Below, one piece after another: positions 42,912-52,394 of a stretch of 64,000 bases of DNA (the stretch's first letter is position 1; each line of letters begins with the position of its first letter). The notes beneath the pieces were generated by a model. It searched no databases, was not told the DNA's origin, and worked only from the letters and a program-made list of their open reading frames with translations. Position numbers and translations under genes: made by a program. The stretch comes from Halalkalibacterium ligniniphilum (GTDB taxonomy: Bacteria; Bacillota; Bacilli; Bacillales; Bacillaceae_D), in NCBI RefSeq assembly GCF_000334155.1, contig NZ_ANNK01000072.1, positions 1 to 64,000 of the forward strand, given 5' to 3'.

Positions 42912-44192
42912 ATGACTGCTTTGTTGTTATTCGTTAGTTTTGCTGTGTTCTTATTTTTAAGCGTTCCGATTGGGATTGCCATCGGTTTAGCGACGCTCGT
43001 AACAATAATGGTTTCAGGCTCTTTACCGTTAGAATTTTTAGCTCAAGGTCTGGTAACTTCTGTTGACTCGTTCCCACTTATGGCAGTCCCGTTTTTTATT
43101 CTCGCAGGGGAAATCATGGGAAAAGGCGGAATTTCTGATCGGTTGTTCCGTGTTGCCAACTCAATTGTTGGAAATAAGACAGGTGGTTTTGCGATCGCTA
43201 CCATTCTTACGTGTATGTTTTTTGCTGCCATTTCAGGCTCTGGTCCTGCAACCGTTGCGGCAATTGGTGGAATTATGATTCCTGCGATGGTTCGTCAAGG
43301 GTATGATAAAAAGTTTGCCACAGCACTTGTAGCAGCAGCAGGCTCACTTGGTGTTATTATTCCGCCAAGTATCCCGATGGTTATATACGGAGTTTCTGGA
43401 AGCGTTTCAATCGGAAACTTATTCATTGCTGGGATTATTCCAGGGATTATTATCGGTATTGCTCTTATGATTTACTCTTATTATTACTCAAAAAAGCAAG
43501 GGTACCATGGTTCAGGAGAGAAAACATCCATAAAGAAAATCGGTGCAGCAACATGGGATGCAAAATGGGCTTTGCTTGTGCCAATCATTATTCTTGGTGG
43601 TATTTACGGTGGGATCTTCACCCCAACTGAGGCAGCAGTCATTGCTGTAGTATACGGATTACTTGCTGGCTTGCTTTTATATCGTGAATTAAAAATTAAA
43701 GATTTACCAAAAGTCTTTGCAGATTCAGCGTTAACGACAGCAACAATTCTTATTATTGTTGGTGCTGCAACAGCCTTTGGACGACTGTTGACAGTTGAAC
43801 AAATTCCAAACACGGTTGCAAACGCAATGCTGTCCATTTCAGAAAACCCAATTGTTATTATTCTTTTAATTACGGTTTTCCTTCTTATTGTCGGTTGTTT
43901 CATGGATACGCTTGCAGCAATTATTATTTTAACACCAATCTTGTTGCCAATCGCAGTCAACCTTGGCTACGATCCAGTTCATTTTGGGATTCTTATGATC
44001 GTAAACTTAGCCATTGGTTTTATTACACCACCTTTAGGGGTAAACTTGTTCGTCGCTTCAGGTATTTCAGGGCTTTCATTAGAGCAATTAGCAAGAGCCG
44101 TTGTTCCGTTTTTCTTGGTCATGGTGTTCACACTACTTTTCATTATTTTTGTTCCGCAGCTGTCACTATTCCTAGTAGATTTAATAGGGTAA
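42912..44192 (+). CDS. dctM: TRAP transporter large permease (DctM family)
   Basis: 426 residues, about 12 TM helices. GAAGGAGG before the ATG. Family motifs: VPFFILAGEIMGKGGISDRL, ISGSGPATVAAIGGIMIPAM, SLGVIIPPSIPMVIYGVSG and MDTLAAIIILTPILLPIAVN. It is the sodium-coupled translocation subunit of the TRAP system. Confidence 0.95.
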   Translation: MTALLLFVSFAVFLFLSVPIGIAIGLATLVTIMVSGSLPLEFLAQGLVTSVDSFPLMAVPFFILAGEIMGKGGISDRLFRVANSIVGNKTGGFAIATILTCMFFAAISGSGPATVAAIGGIMIPAMVRQGYDKKFATALVAAAGSLGVIIPPSIPMVIYGVSGSVSIGNLFIAGIIPGIIIGIALMIYSYYYSKKQGYHGSGEKTSIKKIGAATWDAKWALLVPIIILGGIYGGIFTPTEAAVIAVVYGLLAGLLLYRELKIKDLPKVFADSALTTATILIIVGAATAFGRLLTVEQIPNTVANAMLSISENPIVIILLITVFLLIVGCFMDTLAAIIILTPILLPIAVNLGYDPVHFGILMIVNLAIGFITPPLGVNLFVASGISGLSLEQLARAVVPFFLVMVFTLLFIIFVPQLSLFLVDLIG

Positions 44193-44216
44193 AAACTTCG
44201 TGAGGAGGATGTTATT

Positions 44217-44477
44217 TTGTCAAAAACTCATATGATGGAAATTACGGTTCAGATTAGTGAAGATCAAACAATTGTAGAATTAAGTAAGAGTATTCAACCA
44301 TTCCATGCTGATATTTTTCTTAAAAAATTTGTTCAAGGAAATCCGGTGGAAATTAATATTAAAAGTTTCCTAGGGTTAATTACCTTACATCTTCAAAATG
44401 ATGACCGCATTCAAGTGCGAGCAGTTGGAGAAGACAGTGAGGAAGCTTTGAAAGCAGTCGTCGATTATTTAACGTAA
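44217..44477 (+). CDS. HPr-like protein without the phosphorylatable histidine
   Basis: 86 residues, TTG start seven bases after GAGGAGGA. It aligns with HPr/Crh along its whole length: [30 protein letters not shown] and [20 protein letters not shown] correspond to the B. subtilis HPr segments around DADVNLEYNGKTVNLK, SIMGVMSL and EITISASGADE. The regulatory-Ser position (Ser46 of HPr) is Ser50 here. The loop that carries His15 in HPr reads [10 protein letters not shown] and has no His, so it cannot pass phosphate in a PTS. It lies 24 bases after the TRAP permease gene, so a regulatory role in this operon is likely. Confidence 0.85.
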   Translation: MSKTHMMEITVQISEDQTIVELSKSIQPFHADIFLKKFVQGNPVEINIKSFLGLITLHLQNDDRIQVRAVGEDSEEALKAVVDYLT

Positions 44478-44481
44478 AGGT

Positions 44482-44515
44482 CAGAAAGGCTTGGCAATGC
44501 CAAGTCTTTTCTGTT
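44482..44515 (+). terminator. Intra-operon hairpin before dgoD
   Basis: Stem CAGAAAGGCTTGGC / GCCAAGTCTTTTCTG, loop AAT. Strong hairpin with imperfect T-rich arm, a probable attenuator or processing site between the transporter genes and dgoD. Confidence 0.7.
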
Positions 44516-44548
44516 CAAAAAAAGATGGAATTTGAAAGGAGAATCATA

Positions 44549-45697
44549 ATGAAAATTACAGCGATGGAAACATTTATTGTGCCCCCTCGTTGGTGTTTCT
44601 TAAAGATTACAACGGATGAAGGAATTGTCGGCTGGGGTGAGCCTGTGGTTGAAGGGCGTGCGGCGACAGTAAAAACCGCTGTTGAGGAATTAAGTGAGTA
44701 TTTAATCGGAAAAAACCCCCTTCAAATTGAAGATCATTGGAACACTCTTTACCGTGGGGGATTTTACCGTGGAGGTCCCATCTTGATGAGTGCCATTTCG
44801 GGCATTGACCAAGCATTGTGGGATATTAAAGGAAAATTTTATAATGCGCCGGTGTATGAGCTAATGGGTGGTGCTTGTCGTGAAAGCATTCGTGTCTATT
44901 CTTGGATCGGTGGCGACCGCCCAAGTGAGGTAGGCGAGGCTGCGAAAAAAGTGGTGGATGCAGGATTTACAGCTGTGAAAATGAATGGAACAGAAGAGCT
45001 CCAATACATTGATTCCTATAAGAAAATTGATGAAGCCGTTGCCCGGATTGCAGCGGTTCGTGAAACGGTTGGTGAAGAAGTAGGAATCGGGATTGATTTT
45101 CACGGACGTGTTCATAAGCCAATGGCAAAGATTTTGGCAAAGGAGCTTGAGCCTTATCGACCAATGTTCATCGAAGAACCTGTTTTACCAGAAAATAATG
45201 AGGCATTAAAAGAAATTGCTGCACATACGACGATTCCCATTGCAACAGGTGAACGGATGTATTCTCGCTGGGATTTCAAGCCGCTTCTTGAAGAGGGTGT
45301 AGTGGATATTATTCAGCCAGATTTGTCTCATGCTGGAGGAATTACAGAATGCAAGAAAATTGCATCGATGGCTGAAGCCTATGATGTGGCATTAGCCCCT
45401 CACTGTCCACTCGGCCCAATCGCTCTTGCATCATGTTTGCAAGTGGATGCTACGTCCCATAATGCGTTTATTCAGGAACAAAGCTTGGGGATTCATTATA
45501 ATAAAGGGAATGACATCTTAGATTACATAGAAGATCGCTCTGTTTTTGCTTACAAGGATGGCTTTGTAGAGCTTCCGAAAGGACCTGGTTTAGGGATTAC
45601 TGTTAATGAGGAATATGTACGAAAAATGGCAGAAACAGGCCATAAGTGGAGAAATCCGATTTGGCGACATAAAGATGGTACCATTGCAGAGTGGTAA
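44549..45697 (+). CDS. dgoD: D-galactonate dehydratase (enolase superfamily)
   Basis: 382 residues from ATG 44549 (GAAAGGAG upstream), exactly the length of E. coli DgoD. Converts D-galactonate to 2-keto-3-deoxygalactonate. Mg-binding and catalytic residues are visible: [14 protein letters not shown] (Asp, His), [11 protein letters not shown] (Glu), [13 protein letters not shown] (Glu), [36 protein letters not shown] (catalytic His) and [11 protein letters not shown] (Glu). Same transcription unit as the TRAP transporter, so galactonate or a close relative is the probable transported solute. Confidence 0.93.
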   Translation: MKITAMETFIVPPRWCFLKITTDEGIVGWGEPVVEGRAATVKTAVEELSEYLIGKNPLQIEDHWNTLYRGGFYRGGPILMSAISGIDQALWDIKGKFYNAPVYELMGGACRESIRVYSWIGGDRPSEVGEAAKKVVDAGFTAVKMNGTEELQYIDSYKKIDEAVARIAAVRETVGEEVGIGIDFHGRVHKPMAKILAKELEPYRPMFIEEPVLPENNEALKEIAAHTTIPIATGERMYSRWDFKPLLEEGVVDIIQPDLSHAGGITECKKIASMAEAYDVALAPHCPLGPIALASCLQVDATSHNAFIQEQSLGIHYNKGNDILDYIEDRSVFAYKDGFVELPKGPGLGITVNEEYVRKMAETGHKWRNPIWRHKDGTIAEW

Positions 45698-45724
45698 CAT
45701 GCTAGGGCTTCAGGGGTGTTAACC

Positions 45725-46621
45725 ATGACGATTTTTGTTCAAGTTGTTTTTCCTGTTATTCTTGTATTTTTCATTGGGTTCCTTGTTCAAAAATGGAAAA
45801 AAGTTGATATTAAACCGATATCAACAGTTGCCATTTATATTTTAACCCCTTGTTTGGTGTTTCGAACGTTTTATGAAGCAGAAATGAACATGCAGTATGT
45901 ATACATGATCCTTTTTTCTCTCATTCTTTTATTTGCGCTTATTATCATTAATAAAGCCTATCGTTTTATGAGACGATATTCACAGTCAACAGAAAGCGGT
46001 TTGATCCTTTCAACCGCTTTTATGAATTCTGGAAACTATGGAGCCCCAATTATTCTTTTTGCTTATGGAAATGCAGGCTTTGCGTATGCTGTGTCTTTGC
46101 TCGTGCTGCAATCTGTTATTATGAATTTTTTTGGGGTATACTACGCCGCAAGAGGCAAGGAGGGCATCAAAATTGCCATTCGTGCTGTTTTAATGATGCC
46201 AGCAACATATGCTGTTATCCTTGCCTTAATTTTAAAAGCGACGCCCATTTATATGCCAGATAATTTAATGCTAACCGTTGATATTATAGCTGAAGCTGCG
46301 GTTCCAACAGTGATGGTGATTCTCGGTATGCAGCTAGCCTTGATAAAGTGGGAGCATTTTGAATGGGGAAAGATTTGGTTTGGTACAATTGTTCGACTAG
46401 TGATTTCTCCGCTTATCGCTTTTTTAATCACGCTTATGTTTCCGTTTGATCCGCTACTAGCCAATGTATTAATTGTCTTAGCTGCTATGCCATCTGCAGC
46501 TACCATTGTCATGTATGCCGTTCAATTTCAAGCAGAGCCGCGACTTGTCTCTAGTATTACATTGGTCACGACGTTATTAAGCATTTTTACAATCACCCTT
46601 TTATTAGCCATACTAGGTTAA
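45725..46621 (+). CDS. AEC-family transporter (auxin efflux carrier-like)
   Basis: 298 residues from ATG 45725, in frame with GTG 45716. Ten TM helices in two halves. The family elements MNSGNYGAPIILFAYGNAGF and VILGMQLALIKWEHFEWGKI and VLAAMPSAATIVMYAVQF are clear. Members move malate, malonate or related carboxylates. In this cluster it could export or import a sugar-acid metabolite; 27 bases after dgoD. Confidence 0.88.
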   Translation: MTIFVQVVFPVILVFFIGFLVQKWKKVDIKPISTVAIYILTPCLVFRTFYEAEMNMQYVYMILFSLILLFALIIINKAYRFMRRYSQSTESGLILSTAFMNSGNYGAPIILFAYGNAGFAYAVSLLVLQSVIMNFFGVYYAARGKEGIKIAIRAVLMMPATYAVILALILKATPIYMPDNLMLTVDIIAEAAVPTVMVILGMQLALIKWEHFEWGKIWFGTIVRLVISPLIAFLITLMFPFDPLLANVLIVLAAMPSAATIVMYAVQFQAEPRLVSSITLVTTLLSIFTITLLLAILG

Positions 46622-46641
46622 TAGGAGCGTAGAGGAAAAGC

Positions 46642-46730
46642 AAAGAAAGGTCAGATTCTTCAGCAGGTATTTTTTCACATGTTGTGAGAGGTTTTGCCCC
46701 TTGGCTGAGGAAGGCTGGCCTTTCCTGTTC
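46642..46730. terminator. Long elongated hairpin after the AEC gene
   Basis: Three nested pairings: AAAGGTCAG with CTGGCCTTT, CTTCAGC with GCTGAGG, and a tip TCACA-TGT-TGTGA. The whole spans about 85 bases and sits between convergent genes, so a bidirectional terminator is likely; a structured RNA is possible. Confidence 0.55.
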
Positions 46731-46734
46731 TATT

Positions 46735-47220
46735 CTAGTAGATTCCATCCAATGGTTCTTCAGTGACTAAGATTCCATCCTCATCGGCATAGACAAAATG
46801 ACCAGGCTGCCAATTGACGCCTGCAAATTGAACGGCAATATCGGTTAAACCATTCCCTTGCTTAATGCTTTTTCGTGGATTGGTTCCTATTGCAAAAATT
46901 GATACATCCATTTTATTAATGATTGCAGAATCACGAATGCAGCCGTAAATGATCACACCGGCAAGCTTTCGTTTTATGGCGATTTCAGCTAAGTTGTCTC
47001 CCATGAGGGCGCATTGTCTTGAGCCACCACCGTCGACCACCAATATGGAACCAGGTGAAATGACTTCAAGTGCTTCTTTCACAAGCACATTGTCTTCAAA
47101 GACTTTGACTGTGGCGATTGGTCCAAAGATTTTCTTTTTTTTGCCGTATTGGAAAAAGATCGGTTCAGCGATGATTACATCTTCCCCGAAAGCATCACAC
47201 AAATCAGCTGTTGTAAACAT
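46735..47220 (-). CDS. RraA-family aldolase/decarboxylase
   Basis: 161 residues from ATG 47220 with GTAGGAGG. RraA fold: TTADLCDAFGEDVIIAEPIF, GSILVVDGGGSRQCALMGDN LAEIA, KLAGVIIYGCIRDSAIINKM, with the Gly-rich and Arg/Asp catalytic sites of 4-hydroxy-4-methyl-2-oxoglutarate/oxaloacetate-type aldolases. Gram-positive members act as metal-dependent 2-keto acid lyases or are annotated as RNase E regulators; the former fits the sugar-acid context. Confidence 0.85.
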   Translation of the reverse strand: MFTTADLCDAFGEDVIIAEPIFFQYGKKKKIFGPIATVKVFEDNVLVKEALEVISPGSILVVDGGGSRQCALMGDNLAEIAIKRKLAGVIIYGCIRDSAIINKMDVSIFAIGTNPRKSIKQGNGLTDIAVQFAGVNWQPGHFVYADEDGILVTEEPLDGIY

Positions 47221-47402
47221 GGTCAAACCTCCTACACTTTTTTGTTTTTATATTCGCTAAATTCTGATGATATCCTTTACCAAAGTTCATTTTTCAAGCA
47301 TTCTTCACAATTCACGAAAAACAGTTTTCTTTTCATTGCATTTTTGAGAGGAGCGCACTATCATTAATAAAGAATGCGTTATAGGACAAGGAGGATATGA
47401 AC

Positions 47403-48125
47403 ATGAAAATGATGGATGCAAATGAGATTATTCAATTTATCTCAAATAGTGAAAAATCGACCCCAGTGAAAGTACATATTAAAGGTGATTTAGAAGGCAT
47501 TGATTTTGGTGCAAATACGAAAACATTTATAACTGGAAATACAGGTGTTATTTTCGGTGAGTGGAAAGACATTGATGCGGCTCTAAAAGCGAATGAAAGC
47601 AAAATTGAGGACTATGTGATTGAAAATGACCGTCGCAATTCAGCCATTCCATTGCTTGATATGAAAAACATTCAAGCGCGTATTGAACCAGGGGCAATCA
47701 TTCGGGATCAAGTGGAAATTGGAAACAATGCTGTCATTATGATGGGTGCAAGTATTAACATTGGTGCTGTGATCGGTGAAGGCACAATGATTGATATGAA
47801 TGTTGTACTTGGTGGACGTGCAACGGTTGGTAAAAACTGTCACATTGGTGCAGGCTCCGTTCTTGCTGGTGTCATTGAGCCACCTTCTGCAAAGCCAGTT
47901 ATCGTCGAGGATGATGTGGTCGTTGGTGCAAATTGTGTCATTCTAGAAGGTGTAACAGTTGGTAAGGGTGCTGTTGTTGCTGCAGGAGCAGTTGTAACTG
48001 AGGATGTTCCTCCTAACACAGTTGTAGCTGGTATACCTGCACGTGTCATCAAGGAAATTGATGAAAAGACGAAAGGAAAGACTGAAATTAAACAAGAGCT
48101 TCGTCGCTTAAACGAAGATCGCTAG
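47403..48125 (+). CDS. dapH: Tetrahydrodipicolinate N-acetyltransferase
   Basis: 240 residues from ATG 47403 (AAGGAGG eight bases upstream; ATG 47397 too close). N-terminal domain ([20 protein letters not shown]) then a left-handed beta-helix of hexapeptide repeats ([60 protein letters not shown]). First step of the acetylase branch of meso-diaminopimelate/lysine synthesis. The next gene encodes the matching deacetylase. Confidence 0.95.
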   Translation: MKMMDANEIIQFISNSEKSTPVKVHIKGDLEGIDFGANTKTFITGNTGVIFGEWKDIDAALKANESKIEDYVIENDRRNSAIPLLDMKNIQARIEPGAIIRDQVEIGNNAVIMMGASINIGAVIGEGTMIDMNVVLGGRATVGKNCHIGAGSVLAGVIEPPSAKPVIVEDDVVVGANCVILEGVTVGKGAVVAAGAVVTEDVPPNTVVAGIPARVIKEIDEKTKGKTEIKQELRRLNEDR

Positions 48126-48139
48126 TATTTGAAGGTAGT

Positions 48140-48172
48140 CTTACTGTTCATGCAGTAAGGCTCTTTCTTTAC
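48140..48172 (+). terminator. Hairpin between dapH and the deacetylase gene
   Basis: Stem CTTACTG / CAGTAAG, loop TTCATG, then CTCTTTCTTT. Terminator or attenuator. Confidence 0.65.
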
Positions 48173-48239
48173 ATACTACCTGTTTTCCTTAAAAGCTAAA
48201 TTTTTTGAACGAGGTAATGTTGACGAAAGAGGGGTCAAA

Positions 48240-49364
48240 ATGAACGCTACCGATTCATTACGTGAAATGCGCAAACAGTTACACCGGATTCCAGAGCTTG
48301 GCTTTCAAGAATTTAAAACACAAGCACGATTATTGGAATATATTCAAAAACTACCGCAAGCGTATCTAGAAATAAAGACGTGGAAGACAGGAATTTTCGT
48401 CAAGGTGGCAGGAAGTGAACCACAAAAAACAATTGCTTATCGAGCCGATATTGACGGGCTGCCAATCGAAGAAGCTACAACCTACGATTTTCGATCAGAG
48501 CACCCAGGAAAAATGCATGCATGTGGACACGATCTTCATATGACCATTGCTCTTGGCATCTTGACTCATTTTGCAAACAATCAACCAAAAAACACACTGC
48601 TTTTTATTTTTCAGCCGGCAGAGGAAGGACCTGGTGGCGCGAAGCCGATGCTAGAGTCGGAAGAAATAAAGACGTGGTGGCCAGATGAGATTATGGCACT
48701 TCACATTGCCCCTGAACATCCGGTTGGTACCATTGCAACGAAAGAGGGCTTGCTTTTTGCCAATACGTCCGAGCTTTTTATTGATTTAAAAGGCAAGGGT
48801 GGTCATGCAGCCTATCCTCACACAGCTAATGACATGGTTGTTGCTGCAAGTCATTTAGTTACACAGATGCAAACGATTGTTTCTCGTAATATGGACCCTC
48901 TTGATTCAGGGGTAGTTACAATCGGGGTTATCAAGGGTGGAACGAAGCAAAACATTATTGCTGAAAATGCACGAATTGAAGGAACAATACGCACACTTTC
49001 GATTGAATCGATGAAAAAAATAAAAAGCCGGATTGAAGCTCTTGCAACTGGGATTGAACAAGGTTTTGAATGTAAGGTTTCAATTGATTATGGTTCAAAT
49101 TACTGTCAAGTATACAACGAAAAAACAAGGGTTCGAGATTTTATGAAGTTTACAGAGGAACAGTCTAATGTAACCCTTGTTGAATGTAAGGAAGCGATGA
49201 CAGGGGAAGATTTCGGTTATTTTCTTGAAAGGATTCCTGGGTTTATGTTTTGGTTAGGTGTTGGCTCTCCATATGGTTTGCATGATGCAAGACTTGAGCC
49301 TGATGACCGTGCCATTGATGTTGCTGTTCAGCATGTAATTCAATATATTACCTCAATGGATTGA
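48240..49364 (+). CDS. ykuR: N-acetyldiaminopimelate deacetylase
   Basis: 374 residues, M20D metallopeptidase family. Metal and catalytic motifs: [46 protein letters not shown], dimerisation part [20 protein letters not shown] and the C-terminal [23 protein letters not shown]. Removes acetate from N-acetyl-LL-diaminopimelate. Neighbourhood and length match B. subtilis YkuR next to DapH (YkuQ). GAGGGG precedes the ATG. Confidence 0.93.
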   Translation: MNATDSLREMRKQLHRIPELGFQEFKTQARLLEYIQKLPQAYLEIKTWKTGIFVKVAGSEPQKTIAYRADIDGLPIEEATTYDFRSEHPGKMHACGHDLHMTIALGILTHFANNQPKNTLLFIFQPAEEGPGGAKPMLESEEIKTWWPDEIMALHIAPEHPVGTIATKEGLLFANTSELFIDLKGKGGHAAYPHTANDMVVAASHLVTQMQTIVSRNMDPLDSGVVTIGVIKGGTKQNIIAENARIEGTIRTLSIESMKKIKSRIEALATGIEQGFECKVSIDYGSNYCQVYNEKTRVRDFMKFTEEQSNVTLVECKEAMTGEDFGYFLERIPGFMFWLGVGSPYGLHDARLEPDDRAIDVAVQHVIQYITSMD

Positions 49365-49580
49365 GTAATGAATTTCCCAGAGGAGATGAAACTAAAACCG
49401 GAGGGTAGGTAAGCCTTTTGAATTTTTGCGTTGGGAAAGGTACAAGCAAAAGGTTTCTCTGGACTGAAGCTCTGTTCCTTTTTCACGGAACAAAAGATAG
49501 TTTTGAACCATTGCATGATTTTGGAAAACACCGGTTATACTACCATGGCACGATGATTTCATGTGATGGAGGTGTTGAAG
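49365..49580. other. Intergenic with two small hairpins
   Basis: GTTCCTTTTTCACGGAAC (about 49469-49487) forms a short hairpin and AGCCTTTTG pairs with CAAAAGG across 30 bases. No gene. One of these may end the deacetylase transcript. Confidence 0.35.
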
Positions 49581-49835
49581 ATGCCAAGAATTGGTGTCGA
49601 GCAGTCATTGACCGCTGTGCAGGAGGAGTTAAAAGAAAAAGGTTATGATGTTGTTCAATTAAAAACGGAACAAGATGCACAAGGCTGCGATTGTTGCGTC
49701 ATAACAGGGCAGGACCAAAATGTAATGGGTATGTCCGATACAACCATTCAAGGAGCGGTTATCCGAGCAAATGGGATGTCTGCACAGGAAGTATGCCAGG
49801 AAGTTGAAGAGCGTCTTCAAAATCAGGAACAATAA
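49581..49835 (+). CDS. ykuS: YkuS-family protein (UPF0180)
   Basis: 84 residues from ATG 49581 with GGAGGTG upstream. [40 protein letters not shown] and [20 protein letters not shown] match UPF0180. Position next to ykuT and ykuU agrees with B. subtilis. Function unknown; a Cys pair and Asp-rich core are visible. Confidence 0.92.
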   Translation: MPRIGVEQSLTAVQEELKEKGYDVVQLKTEQDAQGCDCCVITGQDQNVMGMSDTTIQGAVIRANGMSAQEVCQEVEERLQNQEQ

Positions 49836-49855
49836 AATCGTAACCATAGTCAAAA

Positions 49856-49884
49856 AGCACTCGAAAAGGTCGAGTGCTTTTTGT
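49856..49884. terminator. Bidirectional terminator
   Basis: Perfect 9-bp stem AGCACTCGA / TCGAGTGCT with T runs on the right and A run on the left, between convergent genes. Confidence 0.92.
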
Positions 49885-49898
49885 ATTCAACTTTCAAA

Positions 49899-50741
49899 TT
49901 AAGCTTTAACCGTTTTTTCAATATAGACTTGATGAGGGTAAGGAATTTCAATATTGTTCGCATCAAGAGCTTCCTTAAGTGCTTTTCGAAGCTTCCGTTC
50001 AACAGCCCATTGCATCATGTTTTCTGTTTTAGCAAGGACTCGTATCACCACATCTGATTGACCGAGCTGCTGAACGCCAATGACGTTCGGGCCTTCCTTA
50101 ATCGCCTCCTCTTGTTGGGCGACTTGATCACAGGTAGCTTGTAAAACAGCGATTGCTTTGTCAATATCATCATGATAGGAAATGCTTATATCAACAAGCG
50201 CCTGCATGTTTCCTCTAGAATGGTTACTAACATTATTAATATTGCGGTTCGGGATGAAGTGAAGGGTTCCATCAAAGGCACGAATTAAGGTCGTGCGTAA
50301 GCCTACTTCTTCGACGATACCATCGACACCAGCAGCTGTGATGTAGTCATCTACATCAATTTGCTTCTCTAGCAATAAGAAAAATCCCGTGACTACATCA
50401 CTAACAAGTCCCTGGGCACCGAAACCAATTGCAAGACCAACCACACCAGCACCGGCAATAAGTCCAGCAGGGTTTAAATTAAATATGGTCATGATCACAG
50501 TAAGGAGTACAAAGAATAATACATAATAAAAGGAATTTATTGATAATTTTTCTAATGTTTTTATACGTCCGCTCGACATATTTTTTCGTTTCTGCATTTT
50601 TAAAAAACTACCTGATATCATCCGTTTTCCAATTGAGAGAGCAAGTGAAAAGGCAACAAGGGCTAATAAAATCTGCCCTATAAGTAAAAAAGTGTTTGTA
50701 AGAAATACATCCCATGAAAATTCTTGAAACCACTGATTCAA
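49899..50741 (-). CDS. ykuT: MscS-family mechanosensitive channel YkuT
   Basis: 280 residues, TTG start after TAGGAGTTGA. Three TM helices; pore helix AGAGVVGLAIGFGAQGLVSD and beta domain LLEKQIDVDDYITAAGVDGI VEEV, then FIPNRNINNVSNHSRG. Compact size fits the canonical MscS form and YkuT. Protects against osmotic downshift. Confidence 0.92.
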   Translation of the reverse strand: MNQWFQEFSWDVFLTNTFLLIGQILLALVAFSLALSIGKRMISGSFLKMQKRKNMSSGRIKTLEKLSINSFYYVLFFVLLTVIMTIFNLNPAGLIAGAGVVGLAIGFGAQGLVSDVVTGFFLLLEKQIDVDDYITAAGVDGIVEEVGLRTTLIRAFDGTLHFIPNRNINNVSNHSRGNMQALVDISISYHDDIDKAIAVLQATCDQVAQQEEAIKEGPNVIGVQQLGQSDVVIRVLAKTENMMQWAVERKLRKALKEALDANNIEIPYPHQVYIEKTVKA

Positions 50742-51089
50742 AAAATCAACTCCTAAAAGGTTATACAGGGTATTTGTATGTATTACCTAAAAAGGGCATA
50801 TCTTAAACATGACATTCCATGTTCACATGTTAAGTAGCAAAGCTAAAAAACTGCTTTCAAACAAAAAAGTTTCTCATGGTAATTTGTCTAATAAAGGAGA
50901 GGAGAGCTTTAAAAAATGTTGGGCTTTGTCATCTTTGTGTTTAAAATATGTTTTTTTGGGAAAACTAGACGAAAAGAACGTTTATTGATTTAGATTCATT
51001 CCTTTCTAACATTGACTAAAAAAAACGCTTCTCTTATAATGGAAACCGTGACAATAAGAAGATAAAAATTTCAGGAGGTATGTCGATCA
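50742..51089. other. Divergent intergenic region ykuT/ykuU
   Basis: Holds the ykuU promoter (51012-51040) and AT-rich DNA. No further gene or strong hairpin is seen. Confidence 0.5.
51012..51040 (+). promoter_or_regulatory. SigA-type promoter of ykuU
   Basis: TTGACT, 17-base spacer, TATAAT, about 50 bases before the start codon. The spacer is an A tract. No obvious PerR box was seen. Confidence 0.8.
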
Positions 51090-51641
51090 ATGACGGATAA
51101 GCGTATGGTTGGAAAGCAAGCGCCAAGATTTGAAATGGATGCTGTAATGCCAAATAAAGAGTTTGGAAAGGTAAGCTTAGAGCAAATGATGAAGGAAGAT
51201 AAGTGGACAGTTCTATTCTTCTATCCAATGGACTTCACTTTCGTATGTCCTACAGAAATTACATCTTTAAGCGATCGCTACGATGAGTTTGAAGATCTAG
51301 ATGCAGAAATTATCGGTGTGTCTACTGACACAATTCATACACATAAAGCTTGGATTAACACATCACGCGATGAAAACGGTCTTGGTGAGTTGAAATATCC
51401 ACTTGCTGCTGATACGAACCACCAAGTATCTCGTGAATATGGTGTATTAATTGAAGAAGAAGGTGTTGCCCTTCGCGGTCTTTTCATTATCAGCCCAGAA
51501 GGTGAATTGATGTACTCTGTTGTTAATCACAACAACATTGGTCGTGACGTAGATGAAACGTTACGTGTTCTTCAAGCGCTTCAAACGGGTGGACTTTGCC
51601 CTGCAAACTGGAAGCCGGGCCAAGAAACATTGAGCGTGTAA
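51090..51641 (+). CDS. ykuU: 2-Cys peroxiredoxin
   Basis: 183 residues, CAGGAGG site. Peroxidatic Cys in FFYPMDFTFVCPTEITSLS, resolving Cys in GGLCPANWKPGQE, and conserved Arg in EEEGVALRGLFIISPEG. It reduces peroxides and is recharged by thioredoxin-like partners; the thioredoxin-fold gene ykuV follows. Matches AhpC/Prx1-type YkuU. Confidence 0.95.
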   Translation: MTDKRMVGKQAPRFEMDAVMPNKEFGKVSLEQMMKEDKWTVLFFYPMDFTFVCPTEITSLSDRYDEFEDLDAEIIGVSTDTIHTHKAWINTSRDENGLGELKYPLAADTNHQVSREYGVLIEEEGVALRGLFIISPEGELMYSVVNHNNIGRDVDETLRVLQALQTGGLCPANWKPGQETLSV

Positions 51642-51671
51642 AAAGCGGACAAGCTTTGGTTCGAGTTCACA

Positions 51672-51706
51672 AGAGGTCTAGCAGGGATGTTAGGCCTCTT
51701 TTTATC
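51672..51706 (+). terminator. Terminator after ykuU
   Basis: Stem AGAGGTCTA / TAGGCCTCT (one G-T pair) followed by TTTTTATCTTT. Confidence 0.8.
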
Positions 51707-51773
51707 TTTGTTCGCATCTAAGAGATAAAATAAAGGTATAGGTGAGATTGTTTATTTATAGGAGGGAATGACA

Positions 51774-52226
51774 ATGGCGTTAAAACTTCGTTCGCAAATG
51801 CCAGAATTAGACGGAGCAACAACTTGGTTAAATGGTGAATTCAAAAAAAGTGATTTGATTGGTGACAAACCAACATTGATTCATTTTTGGTCTGTTAGCT
51901 GCGGTCTTTGTAAAGAGGCGATGCCAAATGTGAATGAGTTTCGTGATAAATATAAAGATCAATTAAATGTGATTGCTGTTCACATGCCTCGCTCTGAGAA
52001 AGATTTAGATTTAGAGGATATTAAAAAAGTAGCTGAGGAGCATGGTATCACACAACCAATCTTTGTTGATAACCAACACAAATTAACAGATGCATTTGAA
52101 AATGAGTATGTTCCTGCTTATTATGTATTTGATGAAGAAGGACAGCTGCGTCATTTCCAAGCTGGCGGTGGCGGCATGAAAATGCTCACAAAACGCGTGA
52201 ATCGTGTGTTAGGAATTAAAGAATAG
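51774..52226 (+). CDS. ykuV: Thioredoxin-like thiol-disulfide oxidoreductase
   Basis: 150 residues from ATG 51774 (GGAGGGA correctly spaced; ATG 51768 too close). Redoxin fold with active site WSVSCGLCKEAMP (CxxC) and cis-Pro in EYVPAYYVFDEEG. No signal peptide, so cytoplasmic. Size and neighbours fit YkuV. Confidence 0.93.
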   Translation: MALKLRSQMPELDGATTWLNGEFKKSDLIGDKPTLIHFWSVSCGLCKEAMPNVNEFRDKYKDQLNVIAVHMPRSEKDLDLEDIKKVAEEHGITQPIFVDNQHKLTDAFENEYVPAYYVFDEEGQLRHFQAGGGGMKMLTKRVNRVLGIKE

Positions 52227-52240
52227 TCGTATAAGCACGG

Positions 52241-52272
52241 GAGTCTGTATTTTGATACAGGCTCTTTTTTGA
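52241..52272 (+). terminator. Terminator after ykuV
   Basis: Stem GAGTCTGTA / TACAGGCTC with TTTTGA loop and six T. Confidence 0.85.
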
Positions 52273-52394
52273 TCGCAGCACCTATTTTTTGTTGGTAGAA
52301 GTAAAGACAGAATTGAAAAAAACGAGCAGGAATTTTCGAATTGTATCACCGATTTTTCAGCTCACTTGCTATATGTATGGTGAGGTGATGAAAA

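Noticed and set aside
49418-49648. 76-residue open frame before ykuS
   Set aside because: It overlaps ykuS in another frame, has no ribosome site and no family resemblance.
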